DNA from: Collybia mongolica
Lineage: Eukaryota; Basidiomycota; Agaricomycetes; Agaricales; Clitocybaceae
DNA length: 64,000 bases
NCBI GenBank assembly: GCA_013420905.1
Contig: JAAXNY010000017.1
Span: 310,001 to 374,000, forward strand
Direction: 5' to 3'
Part shown: positions 1-11,207 of the stretch, one piece after another
How the letters are laid out: the number at the start of each line of letters is the position of its first letter
Position numbering within the stretch: the stretch's first letter is position 1
Made by a program: the position numbers and the translations under genes
Notes under the pieces: model-generated
The model's database searches: none
Seen by the model: the letters and a program-made list of their open reading frames with translations, nothing else
What the model was told of the DNA's origin: nothing

Positions 1-110
1 CACTAGGGGCTTAGGCAGCTTAGTCACACAAGAGGTACCCTATCCTAAGTGATTGCAAAGGTGTTGACCTGTATAGGGCAACACCATCTATATACATATA
101 TTTAATGAAC
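1..110. repeat. LTR-like repeat fragment
   Basis: This stretch shares an ordered set of short matches with 57655-57740: an opening 'gtcaca..agagg', a central 'ttgcaaaggt', and a closing 'ccccatctatata' (here 'caccatctatata'), with similar spacing. That pattern resembles the end of an LTR of fungal copia-type elements, but no coding part, primer-binding site or partner LTR is visible. It may be a solo LTR fragment. The retroelement assignment is inference from remembered LTR ends; the similarity between the two sites is directly visible. Confidence 0.4.
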
Positions 111-1411
111 ACACCATATATATTTTGAATGTACTTGTCAATATACTCTGCTCATCCTCCATGGATCAACTTTGGGAAAGTCTCTAATATTCTCTAATCT
201 GACCTGACAAGTAAATAGTATTTGTTATTTTTATTATACTGTACTTGCCAAGGTAATTTGAGGTTTATGGAGTGCAAGACTTAAATTTACTCTAAATTTT
301 TCCCATTGGATCAGACTTGGCCTTATTATAAATTCCCTCATAATTTTCCCCAAATAAACTCAGCAAGTACATAAGCCTACTCCCCCAGTGTTAGATTTGG
401 TATGTAATTTAGTGACTTGATACATCTTGGCTATCTAAATTTCAGACCACAGTGTGCCATCACTGACATCTCCCTTGGCCACAGTATGGCTTAACTTCCT
501 TAATCAATCCTACATGAACTTTCAGGGGCAAGAGGGTCTTTGTGGCAGATTTTTTGATTTTTTTGTTTTCTGCTTCACAGGTCCAAAAAAACATATGTAA
601 TTTTGATGAATCTTGAAAAATATGAGGGAATCCAAAAATCCACCACAAAGACCCTCTCCAGGCTGATATTTTGAACAACTTTTACTATTAGACCAATGCA
701 TTATCTTTAGTTTCTGAGCCACCAGCAATGTGGGTCATCAAATGGTGCTTTTCCAGGCCGGACAAACAACTATAACAATTCAAAAATAACCGGCAATTGC
801 CCCTCCCCACTATGTAAACTCTAGCTCAAGCTATGCAATCTGCTAATCATTATCCCCTTTAGTACTTGAGTCTTTCAAGGGACTAGAACTCCGACCTAGG
901 GATCTCGGTAAGTTCCCGCCCTAGATCGCTTACATGCTTTCTATTCATGGGCTGCTGTCAGTTTGGGGCATATTGACAACCTTGGGCTCTGTGTAGGTGT
1001 CTTGCACCCATCCTTGACAGACTGCTTACTACGCAACAACTCCGATGTTATCCTCATTAATGGCATTGTTTTAGTCTGGCGATCTTTTTCACACCGGTGT
1101 TTTCGGACATATTTCTTGACAAGATTTTTGAGAAGAACTTCCGTTTTGAACGAGAAAAGGTGCTAGCTATCGATGTTCTAACTTGTGACACGGCGATTTC
1201 AAGACCGCCAAGGTGAGATGAACAATGGAACTTCTGGTGGTGAAAGTATGTTCTCACTTGCAAGTCAAATGATTCACCTAACCTAATGCATACCTTTCCA
1301 TGGTTCCTGAGGTCTTGCTTCCCTGCCTTCTTCACCTCTACCCATACCTGGATCATCGACCAACCCTTAGCATGGCCTCGCTAATTCCGTTTTGCGACTA
1401 GAAACAAGTTT
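111..1411. other. Gene-free stretch with repeat remnants
   Basis: Mostly AT-rich sequence without a recognisable gene. It contains the short inverted-repeat element at 532-656. The small open frames here (60-99 codons) have no recognisable domains and no consistent splice structure, so none is called. Confidence 0.5.
532..656. repeat. Short inverted-repeat element (MITE-like hairpin)
   Basis: The left arm starting 'gagggtctttgtgg' at 532 is the reverse complement of 'ccacaaagaccctc' ending at 655. Complementarity continues inward for about 27 bases with a few mismatches, and about 70 bp of unique sequence lie between the arms. The whole unit is about 125 bp, the size of a small non-autonomous DNA transposon (MITE) or of a hairpin left by inverted duplication. 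No clear target-site duplication was identified. Confidence 0.55.
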
Positions 1412-1530
1412 GAATGCAGCAGAGCGGGCATCACTTCTAAATATACCTTCAATCACCCTGTATCCGTCTGTGTGCCGAAGGTCCTAAACACATTTACTGC
1501 CATCAAGATTGTCTTTAAAGGCCTAGCGCG
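1412..1530 (+). pseudogene. Relic of a second Ppo (P450-domain start)
   Basis: One frame of this stretch reads like the start of the P450 half of the neighbouring Ppo: '..AGITSKYTFNHPV..' followed by 'VPKVLNTFTAIKIVFK'. This matches 'QGIADRYMFDRPV' and 'VPKVLNTVTAINYVFK' encoded at about 4830-4920 of the intact gene. No flanking exons, start or heme-binding segment could be found, so this is a decayed fragment of a duplicated gene. It lies about 430 bp upstream of the intact copy in the same orientation. Confidence 0.7.
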
Positions 1531-1959
1531 GTTCAGTGTCGAACCAGAAGTCTGGATATAGACCGACCGCCTCAACGCACCACCCGTGTGTCAGTTTTGA
1601 ACGTTTGAGCGCACACATTTTACGGTTAATTTTTCCAGATCACGAAACAAATGCTACGTCTAACACCTATCGCGACTTATAACCCTCATTCTCGTATCGG
1701 CGCTCCACTGAAACTAATTTCTTGAATAATCATTCCCTGAGGAACGGAAGACGGGTGTAATGATTCCTTGAAGCCCCTTCGGCGTCGGGTTGAGACGGGT
1801 TACACTCAGAAACGTGCGCAGAATGGCATCTGTCGCGCAATCAAAATGACTCCCCATTGGCGAAGGCTCCATTCAAGCTGCCTTAGAAGTTATGTTCTTT
1901 TGACTCCCAGACACCTAAAAGTCAGGCCGCACAATTCAATTTCCCTTCACCTCCTCAAC

Positions 1960-4900
1960 ATGCCCGAAATCACTCCCATTCAGGCCTTTTCTCTAGGCGC
2001 CGATGTTGCTTATCTGTCGCGCAGGCCACTTCCCATCGCTCCGGATGGCCATTATGACTGGCAGACTGCCTCTGATGCCAATATGAGTCCAGAGGGTCAT
2101 TCCGCTATCACCAATCTCTTGACGACAGTGAAGACCATCAAAGACAAGGGCGCTATTAATCCAGACCCTTCCTTGGTCGTAAGTGTTGCAGCAGCCTTGA
2201 TTCGTTCTCATAGATAACATACTCTCTAGGCCGGCTTCATTGACTCCGCGATTCATCCCGGAGCAGAAGATGATCGCAAAGGAGTTGTAAGTCGCCCACA
2301 CACTCACTGGTAGTTCTGTACTAAAAAAGCTCACGCCAGTTCTCTGCTGGCTTGACTGTGTTATCCCGGATGCCTCCCGGTAGCGACGTTGGGAAGAAAA
2401 TGTCGGACGCGGCGATCGGGATGCTCTACAATACAGCTCCTCACGTCAGCGTCAAATTTTTTCATCAGCTTAGTGTATCCTAAAAATCGCTCTAGCCTCC
2501 ATCGGCCTATCTAGGACCGGCCTGTACTTTTCGGCAAGCAGACGGTGGCGGAAATAATCTCTCGAATCCGGACATCGGAAGGGCTGGGACTCTTTATTCT
2601 AGAAGTGTTCAACCAAAGTGGTGCAACGATGCGACGAACCTACCCGATCCCGGTCTCGTTTTCGACACGCTTTTAAAGCGGCGAGTGGTAATATACTCAC
2701 ATGTTTTTGTTTTTTCGCATCTAACGTATTCACAGGAACGTGAGCATCCCAATGGAAACGCGAGTTTTACTTTTGCATTTGCATCGCTCGTCACGCACAG
2801 TCTTTTCAGGACTGATTACAGAGATTGGACTAGAAATAATACCAGCTCCTACCTCGACCTCAGCCCTCTGTATGGCATTGGTATATTTTACACTCCACTT
2901 CAGCATTACTACTACTGACGGCAGGCCACAGACCAGAAAACACAGGACGAAGTCCGTGATAAGGCTTCAGGGAGAGGTTTCCTGTACCCCGACACCTTTT
3001 CTGAGGAACGTCTACTGTTTTTGCCGCCAGCAGCCAGTGCGATGCTCGTTATTCTATCCAGGAATCACAATGTCAGTCATCTCCTCATTGGTAGTAGTGA
3101 CCCACTCATGCTCCCAATAGTATGTAGCCGAGACAATCCTCAAAATCAATGAGAAAGGCAAGTGGAGTGACCCACCTCCGGAAGACGCTGCGCTTCGTGC
3201 CAAACAAGATGAAGAGATCTTCCAGACTGCTCGATTAATTAAGTACGTCTCTCTTCATCCTGATAGAACCCTTCTTACGAACCCTTCATAGTGGTGGTCA
3301 TTTCATGAGCTTAATCATGGGCGACTATGTTGCTGGATTCCTTGGGCTTTCGGAGGGCAATGCTTGGAACATGAACGCATTCGATGTTTGTATTCTCAGT
3401 TGTGTGTGGCTCTATTATAAACCATACCTACCCTCTCTGCTTAGCCTATCAAGCCCAAGGACGGACTCGAGGTTGGGCGAGGCGAGGGCAACCATTGTAG
3501 TGTCGAATTCAATGTACTGTATAGGGTGGGTTGCTCTACTTCACATCATAGCCTTACTCATATATCTCTTCATAGTGGCATGCCACAACCTCAGTCAAAG
3601 ATGAGAAGTGGACTGAGGACTTCCTCAACAGTGTCTTTGAGGGAAAATCCCTTGACGCTGTCGACATCAATGATTTTAAGAACGTGTTTGGAAAGGTTCT
3701 GATGAGTATGGAGTACGACCCAAAGAAGCGCACATTTGGAGGGTATGGACTCTCTGCATAGAGCTCACTTTCCGCTGCCAACGATTGTATTATTCTAGGA
3801 TGACCCGTGGACCGGACGGGAAGTTCAGCGATGACGACCTTGCCAGAATCTTGCAGGACGCTACTGCGGAACCTGCTGGCGCCTATGGTGCGGGGAGTAC
3901 ACCCGCATGCTTGCGAGTGGTTGAGATCATGGGTTTGGAGCAGGCCCGCACTTGGGGTGTCTGCACCATGAACGAGTTCAGGGCGTACTTGAGCCTCAAG
4001 AGTGAGCATATCCTTTCTTTCATGGATGAAGCTCATTATTTTTTCTTTCAACAGAATTCGAGTCTTTCGAAGAATGGAACCCTGACCCAGCAGTCGCGGT
4101 GAGTTCGCTATGTCCAATAACCTTATCACTTGCTGATGATCATATTAGAATGCCGCTCGACGCCTGTATAATCATATAGATAACCTCGAACTCTATGTTA
4201 GTTGATTTCGCTTTATTCAATAATAAGCGTTATGATTTGATACTCACAACAGACGGGTCTCCAATGCGAATCCACGATACCCCTTTCTGGTGGATTGCGT
4301 TTCGCTTGTGGCTATACGGTGAGCTGCCAAGTCTTTGTACTGTGAGTTACTCATATTTTCATATAGATGACCCGTGCTATTTTGGGTGATGCTATTGCCC
4401 TTGTGCGTGGAGACCGCTTCTACACAACCTCTTTTACTCGTGAGTCTCCAGGATTCACATTACTTCTGTGGTAACATTACCTAACACATCCACAAGCGGG
4501 TAACCTTACGACCTGGGGGTACCAGGTACCTAGGCTGACGGCTGCCACTTACTTGCAACTAATTTAGTCGTCTTCCAGGATACTCTAAGAAACCCGAACA
4601 ACGGTGGCTTTGGAGGGCAAAGTACGCTCCTCACTTACCTTTCTTCCCGAATACTGATTGTAGGTAGTGCCCAAATTGTTGACGCGACACTTGCCCCGTC
4701 ATTACCCCTTTGTAGGTTACCAATGTGGTGTTTTTGTACCTACACTCACCCCGGTCGATAGAACTCTGTCTATTCATGCTTCCCCTTCTTCACCCCTAAG
4801 AAGATGCATGACAGCTTAACGAAGCAAGGAATCGCAGACCGGTACATGTTCGACCGTCCTGTGCCAGCTCGTGTGCCTAAAGTCCTCAATACCGTCACCG

Positions 4901-6685
4901 CCATCAACTACGTATTCAAAGATCCGCAAAGCTTCCATAACGTCTATGATATGTCAGGCCTGGGCGACGGCTACGGATTTATTTTGGCCTTCGACGATAC
5001 AACAAGGTCCGTTATATTTCTATTAGTTGATTGTCTTATTCTGATATCCCCCATCAGGCACGACAGAGACAAGGCTCTGGTACGTGGACTACGTTTAGAC
5101 TTCAGGTTACTTGACGGGCCATTCTTCAGGCTGTACATGCTCTGTTCCCCAACAAGGACTCAGTCGATCAGTACCGAGCTTGGTATCGCGATAGCGTAAT
5201 CGCCAAGATCCAAGAAAAATCATGGACGTATGATGGTGTCCCCGGCACCAATATTGATATCGTGAAAGATGTAATCAACGCGACCTCGGTTCACTGGGCT
5301 GCCGATAAACTGGTGCTCGAAACTCTCTTTACCATGCCTCGGTTTTTGTTCAACCCCTTCACAGTGCGGTATTCCACTGAAGACCAAGGATGATCCCAAT
5401 GGCCTTTATACAGTCCAAGAAGTTTATGATATGTTTTCTGCTATCGTATGTTGTTTCTTTGATTCTTGTAAGTCTTATTAATATAGGGTGTAGTTTACGT
5501 AGGTTTCACGGGAAGATTTTGCCAAGCAGCACTGACACCTAACCCTACCCTATTGTAGCCTCACATTTTTTAGCTATTGGCGACAACGAAAACGGCTTCT
5601 CCCTTCGATGGACTTGTGCGCAATCCGTAGGGGTCATTCAATCCTTGATTTCAAAAGCTATGCTTGAAGCTGCCCCTGGCGCGGCCTCGGTGAGCATTCT
5701 AAGGGACTGCAATCCAAACTTATACGAATTGCATGTAGAACGTTGTCACAGAAGTCGTCTTCAAAATCGGCAGCTATATCTGGCCAACATCTGACAAACC
5801 CTATTTTCCCTTTCTTAATCGCCTTGCTGAATCTGGGCGGCCCATCAATGAACTCACTGCTACTGTCATTGGTCTCGCTGTTGGCTCGTCGGTAAATCTT
5901 GCACAAGGTATGTGTACACTGAGTGACTGCTATTCTCTCGTTGTTTAACACGTCATAGCTGCCGTCAATGTCGTTGACTTCTATCTTGACGATGAGCGCG
6001 CAACGGAGCGTCAGAAAATTATCACCTTGGCGCAAAATGAGAGCCCCAAAAATACCGAGCTCCTTCAAGGATATGTTCGCGAAGCATTCCGTAAGACATG
6101 TTATCTTGCTACAACGTTTAGCGGCTAACTATGGCCGCTCTACACAGGTTTGAACCCGCAATTCCAGGGACTCTGGCGCCGATCCGCCGTCGATGCCACC
6201 ATCGATCAAGGCGGTGGCTCCCCCGCTGTTCATCTTAAAGAAGGTGACCTCATCTGGGCCAGCTTCAGGAATGCCCAACGGGATGTAAATATTGCCTTGT
6301 TTTTGTCTTTTGGATGCCTACCCACTTAGTTATAGGCTGCCGACTTCCCCAACCCAACTAAAGTAGATCCCACTCGGCCAAGGAAAAACCAGCCCTACTT
6401 TGGTTCAGGATTTCACGCTTGTGCAGGCATAAACATGGCAGAAGAGACCATCACTGATATCGTCAAGATTATATTCCGATTGAAAAATATTCGTCGTGCA
6501 CCTGGCCCCGCTGGATCGCTCAAGGGAATCAAGAAGGTAGTAAATGAGACGGAGACTAACCTTTATGTCATGCCCAACGGGACATTGAGCCCTTGGCCTT
6601 CTTCCATGCACTTGGTTGTGAGTTACCTCCCATCTTCTATGCATAGAACTTGCGTCTGAACCATTGATTTTAGTACGATGCTTGA
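1960..6685 (+). CDS. Ppo-type fatty acid dioxygenase / P450 (oxylipin synthase)
   Basis: Psi-factor-producing oxygenase: an N-terminal animal-peroxidase-like heme dioxygenase fused to a C-terminal P450 that rearranges fatty acid hydroperoxides. Spliced across more than a dozen short introns it gives a protein of roughly 1,050 residues, the usual family length. The distal heme histidine is in 'VTHSLFRTD'; the catalytic tyrosine and proximal histidine are in 'YRWH' (about 3565-3580). A family-typical segment 'NTSSYLDLSPLYG' is present. The P450 half has the ExxR helix ('EAFR', about 6080) and the heme-thiolate loop 'FGSGFHACAG' (about 6407), so the P450 is probably active. The start at 1960 is the first ATG in good context before conserved sequence. 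The last exon is only 'YDA' plus stop after an intron ending at 6673. The exact product (8- or 10-hydroperoxide, diol type) cannot be read from sequence. Oxylipins of this family regulate development in Aspergillus. Confidence 0.9.
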
Positions 6686-8700
6686 TAAGCTGAATGATTG
6701 CACGCCTGAAAGTTGAACGGTTTTTCCTGAAAGAAGTTTTGGTGGAATAATTGCTATTCTTATGTGTTATTGTTCATACGTAGTCAGCAACGAATATCTT
6801 CGATAGATTGAACGCGCGTCGGTTGACCCTGCTCTTGTCGTCGATGCAAGCCTTGAGCTCCCACTTCAGCGTCTCTCTCAGTTTTCCGCGACGGTTCGTA
6901 TAAAGATCATCCTAGGAGAGCGCGACCATGAAGGCCTCACTCTATTGTCCTAAAGATAATTGTATTATATTAGTCATCGAGCGTGGATGGAGGGAAGGTC
7001 AAAGGGATGGGTAGTATTGGTGAGGACAGTGCGGTGTGTGATGGAGAGTTCAGATTTTGATATTCGAGATTTAGTAGGGGAGGGGGGGGGTAACGGGAGG
7101 GGGGGAGGATTAGGCGGCTGCGTGCGTGGTTTGGGGAGGTTTAAGTTTGGGGGGAATACGGAGGGAACTCTGGATGTCGCCATGGTGGTGACCATGACAC
7201 AGATGTGGGCAGAGCGGGGGATAATGTATGTAAACCCGAGTTGAATCGAGTACAAATGACAGATAGACCTGAAATGCCCTTGCCGCTATCCTCGATGCAA
7301 GCCTTAAGTTTGTACCTCAGAGCCACCCGAGTGTCTCCCGAAATCTCCAGTATCTTGTGATGGTTCAAACAAGTAATACTAACGTGATTCTAGATCTTCC
7401 AAAGAATGAACGAGTATGACATTCCACAAGTTGCTGACTGCTAGTTATCACGTCGGTCCTTGGCCTCACGGATGATGCGCTATAGTTGTGAACTTCCATG
7501 CGCTGAACATCTACACCAACGTGAATTAATCCATACGCATGATGGGAGGCGGAATGGTAGTACTAGGTGGAATCGCGTTGAGCGCCTGAAGGTCAAAAGT
7601 CCAAGCACTTGAAGTAAGAGACAGCCCGCGGGCATCTCGCGTGGTCGGGTGATAGGGGCCTCTCCTTCCGTCCAATGAAACACCCTGTATGTGCTTTTAT
7701 ACTTCCGAGGACCTCTGAGAGTCGAGACTATCGTACTTGAGTTGCTGAACTGTTCAAAGCTATTGCCCGGCCATGACAAAATCCAAGGGTGAGTACAGAA
7801 GTCAAAGCTGGGCATTGTAAATGATGAAGCCCACAAACGCAGTGATTCAGAATATTCAGGTCGGTGAATTGAGGCTTCAAGGTCCCCAATTGTTAAGTTT
7901 GTCCGAGTCCAAAGACAAGCCTTATGACCGATGCGCTCAGAGCAAGGTTTCAAAAATTTGGCCAGCGAACACCGGCTTACCCAATCCGTGCTAATCCTTA
8001 AATTCTGAACTCCTCGTTTCAACCTCGCCAACACATAGAGTAGGGCTCAGACATTACTTATAGGTATTCCACACGGCCCAGTACGACGGGATTTCACGGC
8101 AATAGGGCATGGGTCGAAGGGAACTGGTACGTTGCGGAGCTTTGAAAACCATTCCGACCAATGGCTTATTCTTTTGCGTTGACCAAAGGGATAGAGACTG
8201 GCTCGTCAGTGAATTATGGCACCTTTTTAGAGAACCTTGCCAAAGGGCCATCCATTTATTTCGGCATGTCTGGGACATTGTGCAAGTCGCCCTGACTCAG
8301 GGAGCCTTGCTCAGGAGTTGATGACAATTGCAGGAATTCCGGGGCCTAAGAATATATGGAAGAATCCAATACCATCCTATTTCCAGGCTGTTCTATGGTG
8401 GACGTCCCCGTCGTTGGTCAAACGAACTTTCCTTGAATAAAGTTCAACACAGCATGGCGGTTGAATCATTTTTCCAGGATATCTGATCTGGTGACAACCG
8501 ATCATAAGGTTGTCTTGACCAAAAGGAGTAGGTATCACCATTAGGAGGTTTCCCGAACAGATCTGAACTGGCTGCTCCACTGAAAATAAATGAAATACCA
8601 GCTAGCAGAATATCACGCCTGATCCCATCCACGACGTCTTCTATACCCCTCGCATCTATATCCTGTATCCCTTTATACCCTACATTCCTTTAAGCTCGTT
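6686..8700. other. Region without a supportable gene; G-rich tract and small duplication
   Basis: No protein family is recognisable. 7073-7170 is strongly G-rich on the plus strand with runs of four to nine G. A short segment containing 'cgatgcaagcctt' occurs at about 6842 and again at about 7293 with similar context, suggesting a local duplication. A 184-codon minus-strand open frame (7480-8034) and several shorter ones upstream to 8632 lack recognisable domains and join poorly; a decayed minus-strand gene is possible but not supported. Confidence 0.45.
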
Positions 8701-10336
8701 ATGCAACGAGTCTGGTCAACCTATCTCGACCAATCTGCGCAGGGAAGAGGTCGGTCTGGTAGCCCGCAAGTGGTACGTGACCTATGTGTGAACTTTTTCA
8801 TCAAATGGTGACTGATCGCCTTTCCTTCCTTTACCTTTACCTGTGCACTATCGTTGTATTTTTGTCAGATGGATGCTACTCCGTGAGCGCTCTCCCATAT
8901 TTTCCAAGCCCCACGAGTACTGACAATCCGCTGAAGGCATTCGAGGCCTGCGTCCGTCTCCTCTCACGCGAATTCAGCCTATTCACAAGCCGCCTCGACC
9001 CGCCACATGCTCAGCGCATCGCTCGACCCTCCAAACCCACCTTTCTCCAGCTCAGCCTCTCCGAACTACTCTCCCACAGGTTCCATTGGCGGAGATGATT
9101 CGAGCAGCATGTCTTTGACGGTCAATTACCTTCCGTCAAAATTCCCTTCGTTAGGCGCCATGCGCAGGCGCAAGGGCAACAAGGGCGTTGATCCCATGAT
9201 TCCGAAACGTGGCGGAGGAGTGGATGCGTTTCGTAGCGGTGAAGCCAGAATGCCAGGGGCTGGTGACGAAGATTACGATGGTGTGACGAGCGGCTGGTTC
9301 GGAGCGAACGATGGCCCAAAGAGAAAGATGAGATGGAACAAGTTTAAGTGGATGCTCTTCTTTGCCAATCTTCTTGTGCGTTATTATACCTGATCCTGCT
9401 TATCATTGCGCTCTGACCTCACCCTCAAAGTTAACGATGTATTCTTTGGTTGCTCTCATTTTCTGCCTCCTCACTTGGTTCAACGTATGGACAAACGCGG
9501 ACGTGGTCCGTGTTGGCGACCGCACTGAACTTGTTGTCTCCACTATTGCCGCCTCCTTCGGTGTACTCACATTCATTATCGGCTGGGCCGGCATCCTCCT
9601 TAACAACCGCAGTTTCCTTGCCATATACACCTTCCTACTCTGGATCACCTTCGCCTGGCTCGTAGTCCCCGGATACGTCTCCTACCGACGTCGATCATTC
9701 AATCTCGAGGGAAAGATCAATGCCCAATGGTCTCGCAATCTCGGAGCCAGCGGCCGTATGCGTATCCAGACACAGCTCGAGTGCTGTGGATATTTCTCAC
9801 CGTTCGTTGAGGCGACTGTAAGCCAGACGTGCTATGCACGCAGCATCCTTCCTGGATGCAAGGGACCGTATCTTGAATTCCAACGCATGGTACTTGGCCG
9901 CTGGTTTATTGTGGCATTCTCGATCGTGCCAGTGCATATTGGCATCATGGTAGTGGGTCTGTTGTGCTCCAACCATGTAACATATAGATTCGGTAAAGGC
10001 ATGATGCCGAAGGCGTATAGGCTCAGCCCGAAAAGTATGGCCGTCATCATGGATAACTATGCAAAGTTTGTCCTTTCCTTGATAAGTGCCCTGGACCAAA
10101 TTGTTGACATCCTTCCTTTCATCGACAGTCAGCTTGCGGAGCAGTATGGTCACGAGATGGCATCAGATATCATAGCTAAATCACGCTCAAATCTTAACCT
10201 CGATATCATGTCACCCATGCCCTTCACGCCCGCCCCAGGGTACGGCAACCTGTTGTCGCAGAACCGGGGCTATTCGGGGCAAGCCCATGCAAAGTACGAT
10301 TCAGTAGGCGGACGGGCACCTGATGGCGCAATCTAA
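8701..10336 (+). CDS. Tetraspanin-like membrane protein
   Basis: Four exons can be spliced cleanly: 8701-8772, 8869-8882 (only 14 nt), 8937-9375 and 9431-10336, with introns of 96, 54 and 55 bp. The protein is about 475 residues. A polar, Ser/Pro-rich N-terminal tail (with 'GGGVDAFRSGEARMPG') precedes four hydrophobic segments: two before, one after 'LLNNRSFLAIY', and a last one at 'WFIVAFSIVPVHIG'. Between segments three and four the extracellular loop carries the tetraspanin signature 'ECCGYF' plus two further cysteines ('QTCYAR', 'PGCKG'). Fungal tetraspanins organise membrane microdomains and in pathogens act in appressorium function. If the first exon is wrong, translation could begin at 8869 (MDATP). 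Transcribed away from an empty region and tail-to-tail with a doubtful ORF. Confidence 0.85.
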
Positions 10337-10402
10337 CCTGCAAGAATGAGGTATGTTTAAATTTTAATGAAAAACCACAAGTCTAATATTCTCTTGCCTC
10401 AG

Positions 10403-10738
10403 TTACGACTTGTGGATTAATTGGAACATTCCTTGCACTCTTACTAACGGATAATCGCACCTAAGCTTGTTTAAACATCGATTGTGTACCATTGCGGTGT
10501 ACACTCTGCCCAGCTTTCTAGACCCCCACAACACACAACTTACCTCGACGGTATACTCACTCTTTTGTTCACATAACTTATTCCCTGTAATAGGTCTTAA
10601 AAGATCCTTTTTGTCGATGTATAGATACCCTTCTCGCTTGAATATACACTGTAACGTGTAACCCTCCCGGATCGCATCTAATCTTACAGTGACCTTTGTG
10701 TAAACCACTTTTACCAATGCCTCTTCCGTCGCCATCAA
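10403..10738 (-). CDS. Doubtful 111-residue hypothetical ORF
   Basis: An uninterrupted minus-strand frame with an ATG at 10738 lies tail-to-tail with the tetraspanin gene. Its composition is protein-like (balanced charged and hydrophobic residues, 'VKVVYTKVTVRLDAIREGY'), but there is no recognisable domain, signal peptide or membrane segment. It could be chance or part of the tetraspanin 3' untranslated region. The rest of 10337-11207 shows nothing recognisable. Confidence 0.2.
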   Translation of the reverse strand: MMATEEALVKVVYTKVTVRLDAIREGYTLQCIFKREGYLYIDKKDLLRPITGNKLCEQKSEYTVEVSCVLWGSRKLGRVYTAMVHNRCLNKLRCDYPLVRVQGMFQLIHKS

Positions 10739-11207
10739 ATCCTCACCAGCTCATCGCTAATCAGAGGGGATGTCGGCAATCATTGTTGGTGGCCTATATT
10801 GTGGTAGTAATGGGTCGAGATAAGGAACCCATTCAATTCCGGCGTTTCTGTATGATTCTAAAAATAGACTCGTCCGGGGAACGTGGGCCGCCCAGATATC
10901 TCACATGAACCCGAAACCCCACGTCAAATCCTCGAGGAAGGCCTTGTCCTTGTGTAGATATTCAATACGTTTTCTGCAGCCACAATCAGCCCTGTGAGGT
11001 TCTGTGGTATGTGCCGCCTCAATTAACGAGTGGGCCTTATCTGAAAGTGCTTTCACGGCCCATACTAAGCAAGTGGAAATTAGGAATCCAAGAGCTAAGC
11101 ATCTCGACTATATAATTGATCCTAAAGATATGGTTCACACTCAGAGCTCCCGTTCGTCCTTCGTCCTAGGATTTGCTTCGTTCCTTAACATGCCACTTCT
11201 CTGACAG

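Noticed and set aside
4440..4800. Apparent break between the dioxygenase and P450 halves of the Ppo
   Set aside because: Three introns with consensus sites restore the conserved sequence 'PKLLTRHLPRHYPF' joined to 'NSVYSCFPFFTPKK', so the gene is continuous.
6974..7255. Proline-rich open frames over the G-rich tract
   Set aside because: Composition is a direct product of the G-runs; no start context or domain.
7480..8034. 184-codon open frame on the minus strand
   Set aside because: No recognisable domain, no plausible upstream exon, and unusual Ser/Arg/Trp/Cys composition; could be a decayed gene but not supportable.
9797..10153. 118-codon minus-strand open frame
   Set aside because: It lies antisense to the tetraspanin coding exon and is a shadow of it.
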